Positions 17,378 through 26,287 of a stretch of 64,000 bases of DNA are shown one piece after another. Under the pieces are notes generated by a model. The model ran no database searches. It worked only from the letters and a program-made list of their open reading frames with translations, and was not told where the DNA came from. The stretch is from an uncultured Selenomonas sp. (lineage in GTDB: Bacteria; Bacillota; Negativicutes; Selenomonadales; Selenomonadaceae). The DNA lies in contig CAMVGU010000014.1 of assembly GCA_947167105.1 (NCBI GenBank), forward strand, positions 1 through 64,000, read 5' to 3'. How positions within the stretch are numbered: position 1 is the stretch's first letter; each line of letters begins with the position of its first letter. Both the position numbers and the translations under genes were made by a program.

Positions 17378-19879
17378 TCATCTGGCTCCCAGACGCTCCA
17401 CCAATCTCTCTTTCAGCATCTTGGAGAACTCGCTGCCTCCCGTCTGGAAGGTGACCTCCACGCAGATAACGTACACGGGGATGGGCCACTTCGACTGCAT
17501 GATCTCGGCAGGCACCTTCACCGCGTCCTTCTCCGTGATGACGATGGCCTCCGCTCCCAGGGTCTCCGCCCGGCGCAACACGCTCTGCATCTCTCCCATG
17601 GTATAGTCGTGATGGTCAGGATAGCGCATGCTCTCCATAATGACCGTGCCCAAATCCTCCAGGGTCTGCTCGAAGGAGGCCGGATTGCCGATGGCCGAGA
17701 CCGCTACGATTTTCTTGCCCCGCATCTCTGTCACCGGCAGGCCGTCGCTGGCGATATCCACATACCACTCGGTCAGGGGTATGAAACTGCGGGGCTGATG
17801 GATGCTCTCCACGATGGAGACATCTTCATTATACTGGCGCATGGTCTCGCGGATGTATTCCCTGGAGCCTTCTGCCGCCTGATCCACCTTGGTCATCAGG
17901 CAGACATCCGCCCTGTCCAGATGAGCCATGGGCTCCCGCAGAGTGCCCCTGGGCAGCATATAGCCGTTGCCGAAGACATTCACCGCATCCACCAGCAGAA
18001 TATCCATGTCCCTATCCAGTTGCCAGTGCTGGTAGCCGTCATCCAGGATGGCCACCTCCGCACCAAAGTGCTCGATGGCGTAACGGCCTGTCTCGGCACG
18101 CTCCCGGCCAATCAGCACCGGCACCTGGGGCAAGTGCTTCGCCAGCATAAAGGCCTCGTCACCGGCCTCCGCCGCGCTCATGTGCAGGGTCTTGCCGTCC
18201 GACACGATACCCACCTCGCCATGCCATTTGGCCCTGTAGCCCCGATTCAGGATAACCACCCGGTAGCCCATGTCCCGGATATCCCGGGCCAGGCGCTGGG
18301 CGGTAGGGGTCTTGCCCGTGCCCCCCACCGTAATATTGCCCAGGCTGATGACAAAGCAGTCCAGCTTGCGGGTCTTCACCAGGCCGCAGCGGTAGCAGCC
18401 CAGCTTGCAGTTCAAAAGGCCGCGGTAAATCAGGGACAGGGCATAGAGGGTACCCATCAGCAGATGCTGGCTGATGCCCTCCACCTCACGGGTATGCAAA
18501 AGATCCCCGAAATAGGTCTGGAGGTTGGCAATCTTCTGGGTGGCGGGCACCCGCTGGCGTCCCCGCTGCTCCCGCTCGTAGCTTTCGATGGTTTCCCTGA
18601 GGATCAGGGCGGACTTGCGGCTGGCCCCCTTGTTCTCTGACACGATGGCAAGGGTCTCCGCCTCCATCCTGTGCCTGCGCTCCGGCTCATCAAAGAGGCG
18701 CACGCACTCGGCTGCCAGTTCCTCGGCGCTATCCACCGTGATGCAGGCATTACGCCCCTTGAACAGGGCATGGGTATCCTTGAAGTTGAACATGTAATGG
18801 CCCACGATAATGGCCTTGCCGTGAGCCGCCGGCTCCAGGATGTTGTGGCCCCCGTGTGTCACCAGGCTGCCACCCACATAGACCACATCACCGATGCTGT
18901 AGACCTTGCCCAGCTCGCCGATGGTATCAAGGATGGTCACATCTGCATGGCTGCCATCCTGGGGCACTCCCTTTTCCTGCAGTTCCGTGCGCAAGGCCAC
19001 GCTGTAGCCGGCCCGTTTGCAGATATGGGTGACCTCCACCACCCGCAGCAGTTCCCTAGGCGCAATGACCAGGCGGGCCCGGGGGTGCTTTTCCCGCACG
19101 GCCCTGAAGGCCTGCAGCACATAGTCCTCCTCCCCCCGGTGGGTAGAGCCTGCCAGCAGTATGCCATCATTATCGGCCAGATCCATCTCCGCGATGATCT
19201 GCTGCTTTTCCTCGGGGGACACATCCGTGTAGGTCTGGTCGAATTTCGTATTGCCCGTGACCGTCACCAGATGGGGCGGTGCGCCCAGGCGCTTGATATA
19301 CTCGGCATCAATGGGGGACTGCATGGCGAATTTCTTCACCGTGCCGATCATATCCCTCAGAATGCTGTGCATGTGCTTATAGCGCTTCACGCTCTTGTCC
19401 GAGATGCGGCCGTTGACCATCATCACGGGCACATGGCTCCCCCTTGCCGCCTTCAGGAAATTCGGCCACAGCTCCGTCTCCACCGGCAGGAAGACCCTAG
19501 GGGCAATGCGCCTGAAGACATGGGCCGCCAGCCAGGGCAGATCCAGCGGAAAGTAAATGATGGCATCCGCATCCTTGATGATGCGGTTCGCCATTTCATA
19601 GCCGGAGGTGGTGACCACCGAGACCAGAATAGGGCTGTCCGGGAATTCCCTGCGGAACTCCTTGATCAGCGGGCTGGTGGCAACGATTTCGCCCACGGAG
19701 GCCGCATGCACCCAGATAGCGTCCTGCTTCTCCACCTTTTCCAGCGCATGCTCCGGGAAGAAGCCCAAGCTCTGCTTGATGCGCTCGACAAAGCCCCGTT
19801 CGCGCACCGCGCGGACCATGAACACCGGGATGATCAGAACCACCACGATGATGGCCGCTATATTATAGAGCAGTTGCAT
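17378..19879 (-). CDS. waaA-lpxK: Fused Kdo transferase (WaaA) and tetraacyldisaccharide 4'-kinase (LpxK)
   Basis: One 833-residue open frame carries two lipid A enzymes. Residues 1 to about 430 form WaaA (KdtA): an N-terminal membrane anchor, [10 protein letters not shown] near 45, ETELWPNF near 120 and [20 protein letters not shown] near 310. From about 450 the sequence becomes Lpx[16 protein letters not shown] (P-loop), [22 protein letters not shown] and the C-terminal YPDHHDY segment. There is no stop or frameshift at the join. LpxK phosphorylates the lipid A disaccharide that WaaA then glycosylates, so the fusion joins successive steps. ATG 19879 has GGGGAAAGG upstream; the frame to 19906 overlaps msbA and is not used. 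Confidence 0.93.
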   Translation of the reverse strand: MQLLYNIAAIIVVVLIIPVFMVRAVRERGFVERIKQSLGFFPEHALEKVEKQDAIWVHAASVGEIVATSPLIKEFRREFPDSPILVSVVTTSGYEMANRIIKDADAIIYFPLDLPWLAAHVFRRIAPRVFLPVETELWPNFLKAARGSHVPVMMVNGRISDKSVKRYKHMHSILRDMIGTVKKFAMQSPIDAEYIKRLGAPPHLVTVTGNTKFDQTYTDVSPEEKQQIIAEMDLADNDGILLAGSTHRGEEDYVLQAFRAVREKHPRARLVIAPRELLRVVEVTHICKRAGYSVALRTELQEKGVPQDGSHADVTILDTIGELGKVYSIGDVVYVGGSLVTHGGHNILEPAAHGKAIIVGHYMFNFKDTHALFKGRNACITVDSAEELAAECVRLFDEPERRHRMEAETLAIVSENKGASRKSALILRETIESYEREQRGRQRVPATQKIANLQTYFGDLLHTREVEGISQHLLMGTLYALSLIYRGLLNCKLGCYRCGLVKTRKLDCFVISLGNITVGGTGKTPTAQRLARDIRDMGYRVVILNRGYRAKWHGEVGIVSDGKTLHMSAAEAGDEAFMLAKHLPQVPVLIGRERAETGRYAIEHFGAEVAILDDGYQHWQLDRDMDILLVDAVNVFGNGYMLPRGTLREPMAHLDRADVCLMTKVDQAAEGSREYIRETMRQYNEDVSIVESIHQPRSFIPLTEWYVDIASDGLPVTEMRGKKIVAVSAIGNPASFEQTLEDLGTVIMESMRYPDHHDYTMGEMQSVLRRAETLGAEAIVITEKDAVKVPAEIMQSKWPIPVYVICVEVTFQTGGSEFSKMLKERLVERLGAR

Positions 19880-19902
19880 ATCCTTTCCCCTTTTGCAATC
19901 AA

Positions 19903-21633
19903 TCAAACGGCAGACTTCTTGAACTGGATATTGTAAAGGTGGCTGTAAAGGCCGCCGGCTGCCAGTAAATCCTCATGGGTACCATGCTCCTTGATCCTGC
20001 CCCCCTCGATGACATAGATCTGGTCGGCATTGAAGATGGTGGACAGGCGATGGGCTATCACAAAGGAAGTACGCCCCACCATCAGCTTGTCCAGGGCCGC
20101 CTGCACGATTTTCTCGCTCTCCGTATCCAGGGCGGATGTTGCCTCGTCCAGGATGAGGATGCGGGGGTTCTTCAGGATGGCCCTGGCTATGCTCATGCGC
20201 TGGCGCTGACCGCCGGAAAGGCTGAGTCCCCGCTCGCCGATGCGGGTATCGTAGCCCTCCGGCAGTTCCCGTATGAAGCCATCGGCATTGGCAGCCCTGG
20301 CTGCCGCCTCCACTTCCTCGTCGGTGGCATCCAGGCGGCCATAGCGGATATTCTCCCGCACAGTGGTGGAGAAAAGCATGGTTTCCTGGGGCACAATGCC
20401 AATCTGCTCCCGGAGGGAATGGAGGGTCACATCCCGGATATCATGGCCGTCAATGCGGATAACGCCGGAGTTAATCTCGTAAAAGCGGGGAATCAGGTTG
20501 GCAATCGTGGACTTGCCCGCACCGGAGGGCCCCACGAAGGCAATCATCTGGCCGGGCTGTGCCTCCAGTGTCACATCGGACAGGGCCGGCACCCCCTCCT
20601 TGTACTCAAAGTTCACCTGCTCCAGGGAGACATGGCCCTCAATGGGGGGCAGATCCTCCGCTTCCGGCTTGTCCTGGATAGCCTCCGGCAGATCCAGCAC
20701 CATAAACACCCGGTCTATGGCCGCCATGGCCTTCTGCAGGCTGCCGTACAGGCGGGACAGGCGCTTCACCGGGTTAGCCAGGTTCACGGCATAAGTCAGG
20801 AAAGCCACCAGGGAACCTGCGGTCATCACGCCGCTGATAACCTCGTAGCCCCCGAACCAGATAATGAGGGTCACGGACACCGCCGCCAGAAACTCCACCG
20901 TCGGCGTCAAGAGGCTGGTCAGCTGCACATTCTTCATGGCCGCCTGGAAGTTCAGCAGATTCTCATTCTGGAAACGTCCGATTTCATAATCTTCACGGGC
21001 AAAGGACTTCACCACCCGGATGGAGGAAATGCTCTCCTGCAGGAAGGAGGTGATATCCGCCATGCGCTCCTGGATAACCGTGCCGTTGCGCTTCAGCTTG
21101 CGGCCGAAAATCTTCATGGCCTGGCCCACCAGGGGCACCACCACCATGGTCAGCAGGGTGAGCTTCCAGTCCAGGTAAAACATAAAGACAATGGAGCCTA
21201 TCAGGATGGAGCTCTCCGTCACAATCTCGATGAGTTTATCCACCAGGGCTGTCTGGATGGCCGCCACGTCATTGGTGATAAAACTCATGGTCTCGCCGGT
21301 CTGGTGCTTGTCGAAATAGGCCATGGGCATGCGCTGGAACTTGCGGAACATCAGTTCACGCACATCAATGACCACCTTCTGCCCGATAAAGGACACCAGG
21401 TAGCTCTGCCCGTAGTAGAAAATGCCCCGTATGATGAAGACCACCACCACGCCCACGCAGATGACGTTCAGCATGGCCATATCCCCCTGGGCCAGCACCT
21501 TGTCTATCATATCCTTGATAATCCAGGGCAGGTACAGATTCGCACCGGCAGCAATAATAGTGCAGATGATGGCCAGGACAAGCTGTTTCAGGTAGGGCCT
21601 TATATGGAGCAGCAAGCGCCCGTAATTTTTCAT
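19903..21633 (-). CDS. msbA: Lipid A flippase MsbA (ABC exporter)
   Basis: Half-size ABC exporter that flips lipid A-core to the periplasmic leaflet. The 576-residue protein has six membrane helices in residues 1-310, then a nucleotide-binding domain with Walker A (GPSGAGKSTIANLIPRFY), signature (LSGGQRQRMSIARA), Walker B (ILILDEATSALD) and the switch His (IAHRLST). Position among lipid A genes supports MsbA rather than a generic drug exporter. It lies 4 bp after lpxB. Confidence 0.93.
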   Translation of the reverse strand: MKNYGRLLLHIRPYLKQLVLAIICTIIAAGANLYLPWIIKDMIDKVLAQGDMAMLNVICVGVVVVFIIRGIFYYGQSYLVSFIGQKVVIDVRELMFRKFQRMPMAYFDKHQTGETMSFITNDVAAIQTALVDKLIEIVTESSILIGSIVFMFYLDWKLTLLTMVVVPLVGQAMKIFGRKLKRNGTVIQERMADITSFLQESISSIRVVKSFAREDYEIGRFQNENLLNFQAAMKNVQLTSLLTPTVEFLAAVSVTLIIWFGGYEVISGVMTAGSLVAFLTYAVNLANPVKRLSRLYGSLQKAMAAIDRVFMVLDLPEAIQDKPEAEDLPPIEGHVSLEQVNFEYKEGVPALSDVTLEAQPGQMIAFVGPSGAGKSTIANLIPRFYEINSGVIRIDGHDIRDVTLHSLREQIGIVPQETMLFSTTVRENIRYGRLDATDEEVEAAARAANADGFIRELPEGYDTRIGERGLSLSGGQRQRMSIARAILKNPRILILDEATSALDTESEKIVQAALDKLMVGRTSFVIAHRLSTIFNADQIYVIEGGRIKEHGTHEDLLAAGGLYSHLYNIQFKKSAV

Positions 21634-21637
21634 AAAA

Positions 21638-22780
21638 TCATTCCTTATCTCGTGCCGCAGCCAGTATCTTCTCCGCTACCCGGCCAGATGCACCCGGGGG
21701 GCCCAGCAAATCACAGGCAGCCCTGAGCTTGGCCAGCACCTGCTCACGCCGGGGGCTGCCCGGCAGCAGGCAGCGGACTTCCTCCGCAATGCGCCCCGGC
21801 TCCACCGCCGTCTGCAGCAGCTCCGTCTCAAAAGGCTCCCCCAGGATGATATTCGGCAGGCTGAAGGACTCTATATGCACCAGCAGCTGCCCCAGGAAAT
21901 AATTGAGCCTGCCCATGCGGTACAGCACCACGCAGGGCAATCCCAGGAGCGCCGCTTCCATCACCACCGTGCCGGAGGTCGCCATGGCAGCCGTGCCCAG
22001 CCCCATCAGGGCATAGCGATGCTCATGGGTAAGCTCTATGCGCCCCGTAAGCCCCGCCGCCTCAATAAGTGAAGTGATACGCCCTTCCAGGGCCTGATCC
22101 GCCACCGGCAGGAAGAAGCGCAAACCGGGCCGGCCCTCTGCCAGGATATGCACGGCTCCCAGCATATCCGGCAGCAGCAGCTCTATCTCCTGCCTGCGGC
22201 TGCCCGGCAGGAGCAGCACTGCCTGCTCATCCTCTGCCAGAGCGAAATACTCCCTGGCTTCCTGCTCCGGGATTTCCGGGCGCACCGCATCCACCATGGG
22301 ATTGCCCACAAAGGAAATCTTCGCCCCTGCCGCCTCATAGGGGGGCAGCTCATGGGGGAAAATCGCGCAAAATTCGTCTGCAATGGCGGCGCAGGTCCTC
22401 GCCCGTCCCTTGCGCCAGGCCCAGGCCGAGGGAGGTATGTAGGAAAACACCGGCACCCCCAGGGCCTTGGCCTTCTTCGCCAGGCGCCAGTTGAAATCCG
22501 GGTAATCAATCAGCACTAAGAGATCCGGTTTTTCCTCCCGGATGGAATCCTCCAGCTCAGACAGGAGATGCAGGATGCGGCGCAGGTTCTTCACCACTTC
22601 CCAGACGCCCATCACATTGTAGTCGGCGAAATTGCGCACCAGGCGCACACCGGCCTGCTCCATCTTCCGGCCTCCCAGGCCAAAGAGTTCCGCTTGGGGG
22701 GCCTGTGCCAGAATAGCTTCCGCGATACGCGCCCCCTGAATATCTCCTGAGACTTCACCCGCAGAAAGCATGATTTTCAC
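21638..22780 (-). CDS. lpxB: Lipid A disaccharide synthase LpxB
   Basis: Transfers 2,3-diacylglucosamine-1-phosphate from UDP-2,3-diacylglucosamine. The product starts as MKIMLSAGEVSGDIQGA, the classical LpxB N terminus, and shows IDYPDFNWRLAKKAK, YIPPSAWAWRKGR and LLLPGSRRQEIE. A GTG start at 22780 with AAAGGCGGGG upstream gives 380 residues, the usual length; an ATG at 22798 is possible. The frame up to 22885 is excluded because a promoter lies at 22820-22848. Confidence 0.95.
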   Translation of the reverse strand: MKIMLSAGEVSGDIQGARIAEAILAQAPQAELFGLGGRKMEQAGVRLVRNFADYNVMGVWEVVKNLRRILHLLSELEDSIREEKPDLLVLIDYPDFNWRLAKKAKALGVPVFSYIPPSAWAWRKGRARTCAAIADEFCAIFPHELPPYEAAGAKISFVGNPMVDAVRPEIPEQEAREYFALAEDEQAVLLLPGSRRQEIELLLPDMLGAVHILAEGRPGLRFFLPVADQALEGRITSLIEAAGLTGRIELTHEHRYALMGLGTAAMATSGTVVMEAALLGLPCVVLYRMGRLNYFLGQLLVHIESFSLPNIILGEPFETELLQTAVEPGRIAEEVRCLLPGSPRREQVLAKLRAACDLLGPPGASGRVAEKILAAARDKE

Positions 22781-22819
22781 AGCCGCCCCGCCTTTCATAA
22801 CAATATCCATCAAATAGTC

Positions 22820-22848
22820 ATTGTACCATATGACAGGTACATAGGCAA
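22820..22848 (-). promoter_or_regulatory. Putative sigma-70 promoter for lpxB-msbA-waaA/lpxK
   Basis: On the minus strand TTGCCT (22848-22843), a 17-bp spacer and TACAAT (22825-22820) lie between the lpxI terminator and the lpxB start. The predicted leader is about 33 nt. Confidence 0.6.
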
Positions 22849-22851
22849 ACA

Positions 22852-22888
22852 AATAAAAGGCGCAGCGGGGAACCCCCTGCCGCACCTT
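22852..22888 (-). terminator. Intrinsic terminator after lpxI
   Basis: Read on the minus strand, GGTGCGGCAGGGG pairs with CCCCGCTGCGCC (one wobble-type and one bulged position) around GTT, followed by TTTTATTTG. It separates the lpxC-fabZ-lpxA-lpxI group from the lpxB group. Confidence 0.75.
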
Positions 22889-22893
22889 GCATC

Positions 22894-23697
22894 CTACATA
22901 GCGACTATCGCTATACCGTGCTGCTCCGCGAGAGCCAGCACCCGCTCACGCTCCACCAGCAGAGTTTCCCCTGCCTGTATGGCCAGGACCTTGGCATTGG
23001 CCACGATCATGGACTCCAGGGTGGTGGCACCCACCGTCGGCACATCGAAGCGCTTATCCTGCTGGGGCTTGGCCACCTTCACCACCACGGCCCCCTCCCG
23101 GGCCAGCTCGCCGCCCCGGCGGATGCAGGCATCAGTGCCCTCGATAGCCTCCAGGGCCATCACCGCCATATCCTTCACCACTACGGTCTGGCCGATATCC
23201 AGACGGCCCAGTTCCCTGGCCACCTGGAAACCGTACTCCATATCCCTGCGCTGCTCCGCCGTAGGCTCCCGCTTCGTCAGCGTACCGCTCCCCGGCATCA
23301 GCTTCCTTATGAGGATGGTCTGGTCAAAGGCCGTGACGCCGATCTTCTCCAACTCCCGCACAAACCCCAGCATAATGGTATCATCCTTGCGGTTCGGCAG
23401 TCCGGCCAGGAAAGTGACCATCTTGAAATCGGGAATGACCTTCTTCTCGAACAGCAATTCCTTCGTGACCTTGCCGATCATCAGGGCCTTTTTGACCTGC
23501 TGCTTTTTCAGGTAGGAAATAATCCTGCCCAGCTTGGCGATGCTAATATGGGCGCAGTCATTGGCCACCTCATCAAGCTCCGGGTCCGTGGCCTCCAGCA
23601 AGGCCACCGCACAGACCTCATAGCCCAGCTCCCTGGCAGCCCTGGCCAGCTCCACCGGCAGCCTGCCGGCACCTGCCAGCAGCGCAATTTTCTCCAT
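22894..23697 (-). CDS. lpxI: UDP-2,3-diacylglucosamine pyrophosphatase LpxI
   Basis: Cleaves UDP-2,3-diacylglucosamine to lipid X; LpxI is the non-homologous replacement for LpxH. The 267-residue protein begins IALLAGAGRLPVELARAA and contains MIGKVTKELLFE and GTDACIRRGGELA, matching the LpxI (DUF1009) family. ATG 23697 has GGAGGG 9 nt upstream. It follows lpxA closely. No LpxH is present in the window. Confidence 0.93.
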   Translation of the reverse strand: MEKIALLAGAGRLPVELARAARELGYEVCAVALLEATDPELDEVANDCAHISIAKLGRIISYLKKQQVKKALMIGKVTKELLFEKKVIPDFKMVTFLAGLPNRKDDTIMLGFVRELEKIGVTAFDQTILIRKLMPGSGTLTKREPTAEQRRDMEYGFQVARELGRLDIGQTVVVKDMAVMALEAIEGTDACIRRGGELAREGAVVVKVAKPQQDKRFDVPTVGATTLESMIVANAKVLAIQAGETLLVERERVLALAEQHGIAIVAM

Positions 23698-23712
23698 GCA
23701 GGCATGCCCTCC

Positions 23713-24531
23713 TTAATCAATGTCATGCTCGCGGCGCTCACGGCAGATGCCCCGGTCTGCATTGCGCAGGAAGCGCAGCAGATGCTCCATCTCCTCGCAG
23801 TTATCCACTTCCTGCTCGATGACCGCAATGGCCTGGGACAGCTTCAGCCCCGAGCGGTACAGGATTTTATAGGCCTGCTTCAGGCAGCGCCGGGAAGCAA
23901 GGGAGATACCGGCACGGGAAATGCCCACGCTGTTCAGCCCCACGGTGCGGGCCTGATAGCCCGCCACCATCGTATAGGGCACCACATCCTGGGTCAGCCG
24001 CGCCATACCGGCCACCATGGCATTGCGGCCAATCTTCACGAACTGATGCACCCCCGCCATGCCGCCGATCACAACCCGGTCCTCCACCACCACATGCCCG
24101 GCCACGCTGGCCACATTGGACATAATCACGTGATTGCCCAGCACGCAGTTATGGGCCACATGGGTGAGTGCCATCAGCAGGCAGTCGCTGCCGATACGGG
24201 TCTCCTCTCCCTCGCCGGTGGCCCGGTGCACCGTCGCCCCCTCGCGGATGGTTGTGCGGTCGCCGATAAAGACATAGCTTTTCTCGCCCTTGAACTTCAG
24301 ATCCTGGGGCTCCTCACCGATGGAGGCCCCCTGAAAAATCTTGCAATCCCTGCCGATCTGCGTCCAGCCCGTGATCACCACATGGGGGCCGATCTTCGTC
24401 CCCTCGCCGATCTCCACGTGCTCGCCTATGACAGAGTATGGCCCGATTTCCACATTCTTCGCAATCCTTGCCCCCGGCGCCACCACGGCAGTTTCATGTA
24501 TATAAGCAATCACTTTGCTTTCCATACCCAT
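23713..24531 (-). CDS. lpxA: UDP-GlcNAc acyltransferase LpxA
   Basis: First enzyme of lipid A synthesis, adding the 3-O acyl chain. The 272-residue protein is a left-handed beta-helix built from hexapeptide repeats (IGPYSVIGEHVEIGEGTKIG and others), with the catalytic His in LMALTHVAHNCVLGNH and a C-terminal helical domain. Either ATG 24531 or ATG 24525 may be used; GAGGAG lies 11 nt before the first. Confidence 0.95.
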   Translation of the reverse strand: MGMESKVIAYIHETAVVAPGARIAKNVEIGPYSVIGEHVEIGEGTKIGPHVVITGWTQIGRDCKIFQGASIGEEPQDLKFKGEKSYVFIGDRTTIREGATVHRATGEGEETRIGSDCLLMALTHVAHNCVLGNHVIMSNVASVAGHVVVEDRVVIGGMAGVHQFVKIGRNAMVAGMARLTQDVVPYTMVAGYQARTVGLNSVGISRAGISLASRRCLKQAYKILYRSGLKLSQAIAVIEQEVDNCEEMEHLLRFLRNADRGICRERREHDID

Positions 24532-24720
24532 TTCTGCTACAACTCCTCTATGCCTACCTATATACAGCGATATCAGCCCTGAGACACCACTGGCTTTGTT
24601 CTGTCTTTACTACACTCCTAAACACACTTCCGCTTTTCGCATGGGATATAACTGTAAATCCTGGCGTTTTACGAGTTGAACAAAGATTAGGTGCATATAT
24701 CTTGTCAATATCAGTCAAAA
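24532..24720. other. Intergenic region lpxA-fabZ, no gene seen
   Basis: About 190 bp, more AT-rich than its neighbours. On the minus strand it holds a consensus -35 hexamer TTGACA near 24703-24708, but no convincing -10 at the right distance. No small gene or terminator was recognised. Confidence 0.5.
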
Positions 24721-25209
24721 TCACGCTTTTTCTTGTTCTGCCGCTAATTTTTCCCTGGTTGCCTTGGACTGATGGGTCTCATCCTCCACCAGGGCGAACT
24801 TGAAATCAGCCTGGGCCACCAGCTTGTCCTGCACATAGCCGTCTGCGTGCAGCACCCCGAAATTGCCCCGCACCTTGACGATTTCCGCCTTGGTAATCAA
24901 CTGGTCTCCCGGTACCACCGGCTTCTTGAACCTCACATTATCCATGCCGCCGAAGAAGGCCAGCTTGCCCCGGTGCTCCTCCGGGTACAGCATGGCCACG
25001 CCTCCCACCTGGGCCATGGCCTCCAGCAGCAACACCCCAGGCATAATGGGATGACCGGGGAAATGCCCCGCAAACTGTGGCTCAATCATGGTGATGTTCT
25101 TCAGCCCCGTGGCAGACTTGAAGGGATCAATCTCCAGGATGCGATCCACCAGCAGCATCGGCGGACGATGGGGCAAAATCTTCATGATTTCATTGATATC
25201 AAGTTCCAT
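24721..25209 (-). CDS. fabZ: 3-hydroxyacyl-ACP dehydratase FabZ
   Basis: Hotdog-fold dehydratase of fatty-acid synthesis that draws on the same 3-hydroxyacyl-ACP pool as LpxA. The 162-residue protein shows MKILPHRPPMLLVDRI at the N terminus and the active-site helix HFPGHPIMPGVLLLEAMAQ (catalytic His and Glu). Its position between lpxC and lpxA is the common arrangement in diderm Firmicutes. A Lys/Glu-rich tail of about 15 residues is longer than in E. coli. Confidence 0.95.
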   Translation of the reverse strand: MELDINEIMKILPHRPPMLLVDRILEIDPFKSATGLKNITMIEPQFAGHFPGHPIMPGVLLLEAMAQVGGVAMLYPEEHRGKLAFFGGMDNVRFKKPVVPGDQLITKAEIVKVRGNFGVLHADGYVQDKLVAQADFKFALVEDETHQSKATREKLAAEQEKA

Positions 25210-25246
25210 GGCAAAATCCTTCTTTCTTCATCCTATATGTGTCTGT

Positions 25247-26077
25247 TCAGCCTAAAGCTGCCGCTATCTGCCTGGCCAGCTTGGTATTTAGCTCATGGCC
25301 CGAAGCCACCGCGATGATATGGCCGCGGATAATCCCGGCCAGGCGCAGATCGCCAATCACATCCAGTATCTTGTGGCGCACAAGCTCATCGCCGAAGTGC
25401 AGCGGGTTCAACCAGCCCTCATCATTGTAGACAATCACATTTTCCAGGGTACCACCCAGCCCCAGGCCCATGGCCTGCAACTGCTTGATTTCCTGCTCGT
25501 AGGCAATGGTGCGGGCCGGGGCGATCTCCTGCCTGTAACATTGCGGCGTGATCTCGAAATTCTCGTACTGCACCCCAATCAGCCTGTGGGGATTCAGGGA
25601 AGTAAAGCTCACCCGGAAGCCCTCATAAGGCAGGGCCAGCACAAAACGCTTATGCTCCTCGTCATCAACGCGGTACACCCTGTCAATCACGATTTCGCGC
25701 CGCTTTGCTGCCTGCTCCCTGCGGCCTGCCTGCTCCAGCAGCTCGAAAAACGCCAGGGCGGCACCATCCGCCACCGGCGGCTCCTCCCCATCCATCTCGA
25801 TAAAGCAGTTGTCAATACGCGCCGCATGCAGCGCACTCATCAGATGCTCAATGGTAAAGACCTTCGCGCCATGCTCCTCCAATGTCGTTGCGCGCATGGT
25901 AGAAGTGACATTGGCTGCCACCGCATGTATCTTAGGGCTCTCCGGCAGATCCGTGCGCACAAAGACCAGCCCCGCGTCCTCCGGCGCAGGCTTCAGCACC
26001 ATATGCACCTGGCGCCCCGAGTGCAGCCCGACCCCCGTATAAGCGGCCTCCGCCCCAATGGTTGCCTGCTTCTGCAA
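25247..26077 (-). CDS. lpxC: UDP-3-O-acyl-GlcNAc deacetylase LpxC
   Basis: Zinc deacetylase catalysing the committed lipid A step. The 276-residue protein begins QKQATIGAEAAYTGVGLHSG and shows TIEHLMSAL (zinc His), HKILDVIGDLRL (zinc His and Asp) and, at the C terminus, RGHIIAVASGHELN (active-site His). A TTG start at 26077 is chosen because GGGGAGGGG lies 5 nt upstream. The ATG at 26098 lacks a site and would overlap a -10-like TATACT (around 26100). Confidence 0.92.
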   Translation of the reverse strand: MQKQATIGAEAAYTGVGLHSGRQVHMVLKPAPEDAGLVFVRTDLPESPKIHAVAANVTSTMRATTLEEHGAKVFTIEHLMSALHAARIDNCFIEMDGEEPPVADGAALAFFELLEQAGRREQAAKRREIVIDRVYRVDDEEHKRFVLALPYEGFRVSFTSLNPHRLIGVQYENFEITPQCYRQEIAPARTIAYEQEIKQLQAMGLGLGGTLENVIVYNDEGWLNPLHFGDELVRHKILDVIGDLRLAGIIRGHIIAVASGHELNTKLARQIAAALG

Positions 26078-26183
26078 AGCGACCCCTCCCCGAAACATAG
26101 TATACGCTTCTATTTTATTAGCCTTGAAGGGTAAATGCAAGGATTTTTGCAACCATAGCAATGGCAAAAATCTTAATCAAGGT

Positions 26184-26209
26184 TAAGTTTTTCCCAAAAT
26201 CTACGATAA
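26184..26209 (+). promoter_or_regulatory. Sigma-28-like (flagellar) promoter of the first flagellin
   Basis: TAAG at 26184-26187 and CGATAA at 26204-26209 resemble the TAAA / CCGATAA boxes of FliA/SigD promoters with near-standard spacing. The flagellin start codon is 79 bp downstream. Confidence 0.5.
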
Positions 26210-26287
26210 AGTAAATAGGAGATCTTGTCCTTACCGCAAAAATGCTGCGAATACGCAGTATTACCCAAAATACGGGAGTGAACGCTT

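Noticed and set aside
19975..21726. Long plus-strand frame opposite msbA (583 codons)
   Set aside because: Low-complexity His/Gln/Gly-rich translation, no ribosome site, and fully antisense to a clear ABC transporter; a by-product of high GC.
22918..24582. Plus-strand frame opposite lpxI and lpxA (554 codons)
   Set aside because: His-rich shadow translation; both opposite genes are certain.
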